From Paludibacteraceae bacterium (GTDB lineage Bacteria; Bacteroidota; Bacteroidia; Bacteroidales; Paludibacteraceae): DNA of 9,234 nucleotides. How positions within the stretch are numbered: the stretch's first letter is position 1; each line of letters begins with the position of its first letter. The stretch spans positions 1-9,234 of the forward strand of contig CANFFA010000068.1 of NCBI GenBank assembly GCA_947445425.1, given 5' to 3'. Of the stretch, positions 5,560 through 9,234 are shown piece after piece. The notes beneath the pieces are model-generated. The model made no database searches. It was not told the origin of the DNA and was given only the letters and a program-made list of their open reading frames with translations. Both the position numbers and the translations under genes were made by a program.

Positions 5560-7452
5560 ATGCAACTACTACCCATATTACTTATTGTTTTTCCGTTATT
5601 GGGATTTCTATTATTAGGATTGACTCAGAAGTTAATGTCTAAAAGTACTGCCGGTATTTTAGCCTCTTCTGTTATATTCATCAATTTAGTAATCGCTACT
5701 GTTTTATTCAATTTTGTTAGTTCTAATAACGAAACGCTAACTACTTTTTTATTCAATTGGATTAATGTAGGTAGTTTAAACATTCCTTTTGAATTCGTAG
5801 TAGATAGATTATCTGCATTAATGTTGTTGATTATCAATGGCGTTGGTTTAATGATTCACATCTATTCTATTGGCTATATGAAAGAAGACGAAGCTAACAA
5901 TCGTTTCTTTTCATATCTAAATTTATTTGTTTTTTTCATGCTCATTCTTGTTTTAAGCTCTAATTATTTAGTTCTTTTCATAGGATGGGAAGGAGTAGGC
6001 TTAAGTTCTTATTTACTGATTGGATTTTGGTTTAAAGATCATGCCAATAATGATGCAGCTAAAAAAGCCTTTATTTATAATCGCATCGGTGATTTAGGAT
6101 TTTTAATCGCCATGTTTTTACTTTATACTAATTTTCATAGTCTTACCATCAGTGAAATTGCTGCTAAAGCCAGTACACTTGAAATTGGCAACCCCACTTT
6201 AATGGTAATCACTTTGTGTCTGTTTGTTGGTGCTACAGGAAAGAGTGCTCAAATTCCATTGTTCACTTGGTTACCAGATGCGATGGCTGGTCCAACGCCT
6301 GTATCGGCTTTGATTCATGCTGCTACAATGGTAACTGCAGGTATTTATTTAATTGCTCGCTCTAGCGTACTCTTTGTTTTGTCTCCAATTACTTTGAATA
6401 TCATTCTGATTATTGGTACAACTACCGCTATAGTGGCTGGATTGATTGCCATTTATCAAAATGATATCAAGAAGATTTTAGCTTATTCAACAGTGAGCCA
6501 ATTGGGTTTCCTTTTTATGGCTGTTGGATTGGGTTCTTTCACAGGTGCTATGTTCCACCTTTTTACACATGCTTTTTTCAAGGCACTTCTTTTCTTAGCA
6601 GCTGGAAGCGTGATACATGCTTTGAATAACGAGCAGGATATTCGCAAAATGGGTGGCTTAAGTAAAAAGATACCTGCTACTTTTGCACTCTTTGTGATCG
6701 GTACAATTGCTATTTCAGGACTTCCTCCTTTCGCAGGGTTTTTCTCTAAAGAGTTGATTTTAGGTGTTGCCTATGAACATAGTTTGACCATGGGCTTAGT
6801 GGCTACATTGGTCTCTTTGCTAACCAGTATTTACATGTTCAGATTGCTATTTGTGGTTTTCTTAAAACCAGAAAGTGATGCGGTTAAAGCCAATCATCAT
6901 GTGCATGAATCTCCAAAAACGATGTTATTGCCCATGTCAATATTGGCGTTTTTCTCTATGGTTGTTGGATTTATTAATATCCCAGCACTTTTTAGTGAGA
7001 ATCATCAATTTGAAAATTATTTAGCACCAATTTTTGAAATCTCACATAAACTTGTACCTTCACATGAGACAATTCCTAATGTAACAGAAGAGTGGAGTAT
7101 ACTTTTATTGCCACTTCTAGTGATTGTTAGTATTATCTTATTTAGCTACAAGCGATTTGTGAATGAAAAAGCTTTACAATCTGCATCTGGTTTAACTAGT
7201 CTAATGGCAGATAAATTTTATTTTGATGAGATCTATGATTTTATTATTGTAAAACCATCGATTTTCATTTCAAATTTCTTTCGTACTATTGTTGATCAAA
7301 CCATACTTAATAGCTTTATAGATTCAATAGGATCATCGACTCTTTTGATTGGTAATTATGTACGACGTTTACAATCAGGTAATACAGGTCTATATCTATT
7401 GTTGATGGTCTTTAGTATTATTACTGTATTATTTTTAAATATTATTCTTTAA
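5560..7452 (+). CDS. nuoL: NADH-quinone oxidoreductase subunit L (distal antiporter-like proton-pumping subunit)
   Basis: NuoL (ND5 type) is the distal proton-pumping subunit. It sits at the far end of the membrane arm and has a C-terminal lateral helix running along NuoM and NuoN. The 630 residues compare with about 613 in E. coli. The key residues are in place: E144 in FIGWEGVGLSSYLLIGF, K228 in GATGKSAQIPLFTWLPDAM, H253 in ALIHAATMVTAGIYL, K341 in HAFFKALLFLAAG and K397 in GLPPFAGFFSKE. These match E. coli E144, K229, H254, K342 and K399 within one or two positions. Residues about 545-605 (MADKFYFDEIYDFIIVKP onwards) form the lateral helix region, and a last hydrophobic segment lies at about 611-630. 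A short His-rich stretch (ANHHVHES, 444-451) lies in a loop. There is no Shine-Dalgarno sequence before the ATG. nuoM follows after 5 bases. Confidence 0.98.
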   Translation: MQLLPILLIVFPLLGFLLLGLTQKLMSKSTAGILASSVIFINLVIATVLFNFVSSNNETLTTFLFNWINVGSLNIPFEFVVDRLSALMLLIINGVGLMIHIYSIGYMKEDEANNRFFSYLNLFVFFMLILVLSSNYLVLFIGWEGVGLSSYLLIGFWFKDHANNDAAKKAFIYNRIGDLGFLIAMFLLYTNFHSLTISEIAAKASTLEIGNPTLMVITLCLFVGATGKSAQIPLFTWLPDAMAGPTPVSALIHAATMVTAGIYLIARSSVLFVLSPITLNIILIIGTTTAIVAGLIAIYQNDIKKILAYSTVSQLGFLFMAVGLGSFTGAMFHLFTHAFFKALLFLAAGSVIHALNNEQDIRKMGGLSKKIPATFALFVIGTIAISGLPPFAGFFSKELILGVAYEHSLTMGLVATLVSLLTSIYMFRLLFVVFLKPESDAVKANHHVHESPKTMLLPMSILAFFSMVVGFINIPALFSENHQFENYLAPIFEISHKLVPSHETIPNVTEEWSILLLPLLVIVSIILFSYKRFVNEKALQSASGLTSLMADKFYFDEIYDFIIVKPSIFISNFFRTIVDQTILNSFIDSIGSSTLLIGNYVRRLQSGNTGLYLLLMVFSIITVLFLNIIL

Positions 7453-7457
7453 GAAAT

Positions 7458-8882
7458 ATGATCATAGTTCTATTATTACTGCTGCCACTCTTTGCTTCTT
7501 TACTATTATTCTCAGATAAATTAGGTCGAAGAAGTCGAATGTTTGCCTTTGTCACTTCTCTCATCGTGCTAGTGATTTCCTTTGTGGGTGCTTACTTTTA
7601 TGTATCTACAGGTCAAAAAGCCTTGGTTTTAGACATTCATGCTTTACATTTGTTGGATTTAAATATCTCCATGAAAATGGATGGTATCTCTTTAATATTG
7701 GTTTTACTAACCACTATTTTAGTACCAATTATTATTGCTTCTCCTGAACGATCTGATAAGAAAGTTTCTAGTTTTTATGCATTGGTGATGCTCATGGAGA
7801 CTGCATTGTTGGGGGTATTCTTAGCTTCTGATATTATTTTGTTCTATATCTTCTGGGAGTTGGCCTTAGTTCCAATTTTCTTTATAACAGCTTTTTGGGG
7901 TGGTGAGAATGCTAATAAAATTAGTCTTAAATTTTTAATTTATACCGTGGTTGGTAGTTTCGCCATGTTGGTGGCGATCTTGTATCTTTATACGCTTACT
8001 CCAATACCGCATTCATTTGACTTTAATACCTTTTTGACTCTCTCATTACCATATGCAATTCAAGTTCCTGTTTTTCTTGCATTTTTTCTTGCTTTTGCTA
8101 TAAAAATTCCTTTGTTTCCATTCCATTCTTGGCAAGCTGAGACTTATAATGTATCACCAGTGCAAGGTTCTATGCTTTTGGCAGGGGTCATGCTGAAAAT
8201 GGGTCTTTATGGATTGATTCGCTTTATACTACCTCTTTGTCCTGATGTTGTTGCTGGTGGCTCCTTATTTTTCCTTCCATTAATTGTTTTTGGAGTAATT
8301 TATGGTGCTTTTATCGCCATCTCTCAACCGAGGTTGAAAAAATTAATTGCTTTTGCTTCACTTTCGCATGTGGGAATTATTGCTTTAGGTATATTATCCA
8401 ATAATCAATATGGTTTACAGGGATCAATCATTCAAATGTTTACGCATGGAATAAATGTTGTTGGATTCTTTCTTTGTTACCTGGTGATTAGAAGACGTAC
8501 GCATACGGATATCATTGCTAATTTAGGTGGGATTGCTAGTGTAGCCCCTAAGTTTGCATCTGTATTTTTGATAATTGTTTTAGCGAATGTTTCATTACCA
8601 TTGACGAATAGTTTTGTTGGTGAGTTTATGATACTTTTAGGACTTTTCCAATTTAACCCTTTGCTTGCTATCATTACTGGTACTACTATCATTTTGGGTG
8701 CTGTATATATGCTTAAAATGTATCAAAAGATTATGTACGGTCCTACCAATGAATTAACATCACAGTTCAAGGATTTGACAACTAAAGAAATGATCTTGTT
8801 TACACCTATTATTGTTTTGATATTCTTGATAGGTATTTATCCAACTATTATTTTGCAATTTCTAGATCAGGTTAAATTGTAA
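7458..8882 (+). CDS. nuoM: NADH-quinone oxidoreductase subunit M (antiporter-like proton-pumping subunit)
   Basis: NuoM (ND4 type) is the middle antiporter-like pump of the membrane arm, between NuoL and NuoN. At 474 residues it is a little shorter than E. coli NuoM (about 509). Conserved charged residues are present: E134 in FYIFWELALVPIFFI, K216 in FAIKIPLFPFHSW, K247 in LAGVMLKMGLYGLIRF, and E389 in SFVGEFMILLG. These correspond to E. coli E144, K234, K265 and the region around E407. KKLIAFASLSHVG (294-306) and FTHGINVVGFF (328-338) mark the central helices. In the TM12 region it reads LPLTNSFVGE where many homologues have LPGTSGFVGE; I recall a similar form in flavobacteria. The 5-base gap after nuoL suggests coupling. 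A 110-base AT-rich gap follows. Confidence 0.97.
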   Translation: MIIVLLLLLPLFASLLLFSDKLGRRSRMFAFVTSLIVLVISFVGAYFYVSTGQKALVLDIHALHLLDLNISMKMDGISLILVLLTTILVPIIIASPERSDKKVSSFYALVMLMETALLGVFLASDIILFYIFWELALVPIFFITAFWGGENANKISLKFLIYTVVGSFAMLVAILYLYTLTPIPHSFDFNTFLTLSLPYAIQVPVFLAFFLAFAIKIPLFPFHSWQAETYNVSPVQGSMLLAGVMLKMGLYGLIRFILPLCPDVVAGGSLFFLPLIVFGVIYGAFIAISQPRLKKLIAFASLSHVGIIALGILSNNQYGLQGSIIQMFTHGINVVGFFLCYLVIRRRTHTDIIANLGGIASVAPKFASVFLIIVLANVSLPLTNSFVGEFMILLGLFQFNPLLAIITGTTIILGAVYMLKMYQKIMYGPTNELTSQFKDLTTKEMILFTPIIVLIFLIGIYPTIILQFLDQVKL

Positions 8883-8978
8883 GGTCTATAGTATACTTGC
8901 TTTTTTTATCTTTTCTATTCGTTGATTATTTGTCAATGACTATCGTTGCTGACCAACTAAATTCTTTACAATAACTTA

Positions 8979-8988
8979 TACAGCTGTA
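8979..8988. other. 10-base palindrome just upstream of nuoN
   Basis: TACAGCTGTA is a perfect palindrome ending 4 bases before the nuoN ATG. It also lies within a wider inverted repeat, TTTACA (8965-8970) with TGTAAA (8985-8990). The rest of the nuoM-nuoN gap holds a weak stem (8920-8925 with 8933-8938, one G-U pair). No convincing promoter or U-tract terminator was found. Its role is unknown and it may be chance. Confidence 0.3.
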
Positions 8989-8992
8989 AATT

Positions 8993-9234
8993 ATGCACGC
9001 CATTATTACGATCTCCATCATTGCACTAATTGTTTTATTTTTTGGTGCTTTAGAGAAAAAGAAAGTTTTGCTTCCAACCATTTATGTTGGTCTGACCATT
9101 GCATTTATCTTAAATCTTATGGGTTGGGATCAATCTGTACACTATTATAATGATATGTACATTGATGATAATTTTAGTATTGCCTTTAATGCACTATTAA
9201 TCTTTACAACCCTTCTTGTATTTGTCTTTGCACC
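8993..9234 (+). CDS. nuoN: NADH-quinone oxidoreductase subunit N (antiporter-like subunit), 3' partial
   Basis: From the ATG at 8993 the frame stays open for 80 codons to the window end. It encodes an N-terminal hydrophobic helix (MHAIITISIIALIVLFFGAL), a short basic loop (EKKK), a second helix, a polar segment with YYNDMYIDDNFSIAFNALLI (51-70), and a third helix cut by the window edge. The pattern, including the DNFSIAF motif before the third helix, is what I recall of Bacteroidota NuoN. The position after nuoM in a nuo operon makes NuoN (ND2 type), the proximal proton-pumping subunit, the expected gene. The conserved Glu and Lys residues lie beyond the window, so they cannot be checked. It is short and open-ended but clearly continuous with the operon. 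Confidence 0.9.
   Translation, partial: MHAIITISIIALIVLFFGALEKKKVLLPTIYVGLTIAFILNLMGWDQSVHYYNDMYIDDNFSIAFNALLIFTTLLVFVFA

Noticed and set aside
8897..8932. Bacteroidota-type promoter before nuoN (TTG at 8897-8899, TATTTG at 8927-8932)
   Set aside because: The -7 element does not match TAnnTTTG and the spacing is too long, so the match is no better than chance in AT-rich DNA.

Overview
The window is an ordinary stretch of a respiratory complex I (NADH:quinone oxidoreductase) operon, with all genes on the + strand in the order nuoE(partial)-F-G-H-I-J-K-L-M-N(partial). The DNA is AT-rich. NuoG is a short form of about 320 residues, and start codons lack clear Shine-Dalgarno sequences. Together with residue-level resemblance of several subunits to flavobacterial versions (recalled, not searched), this points to a member of Bacteroidota, most likely Flavobacteriales. 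I cannot name a genus.

Layout: 1-513 is the 3' part of nuoE, missing only its first residues. nuoF (492-1823) overlaps it by 22 bases. A 104-base gap made almost wholly of 7-base repeats precedes nuoG (1928-2887). nuoH (2890-3915) follows after 2 bases. A 58-base gap with the same 7-base repeat precedes nuoI (3974-4558). nuoJ (4638-5138) and nuoK (5143-5472) are 4 bases apart. nuoL (5560-7452) and nuoM (7458-8882) are 5 bases apart. nuoN starts at 8993 and runs off the window end. nuoA-D would be expected just upstream.

How the genes work together: NuoE, NuoF and NuoG form the NADH-oxidising arm (FMN and iron-sulfur clusters). NuoI carries two [4Fe-4S] clusters that pass electrons to the quinone pocket, whose membrane side is NuoH. 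NuoJ, K, L, M and N form the proton-pumping membrane arm. The key charged residues of the pumping subunits are present wherever I could check them, so the complex looks functional. The quinone is probably menaquinone (inference from the lineage).

I found no new multi-gene system. The most unusual feature is the pair of heptamer-repeat arrays (consensus ATCACTA) filling the nuoF-nuoG and nuoH-nuoI gaps. They are in strict 7-base register, include inverted parts able to form hairpins, and run up to the next start codon. The second point of interest is the short NuoG, which ends in a rearranged CxxC...CxxC motif instead of the full molybdopterin-oxidoreductase-like domain.
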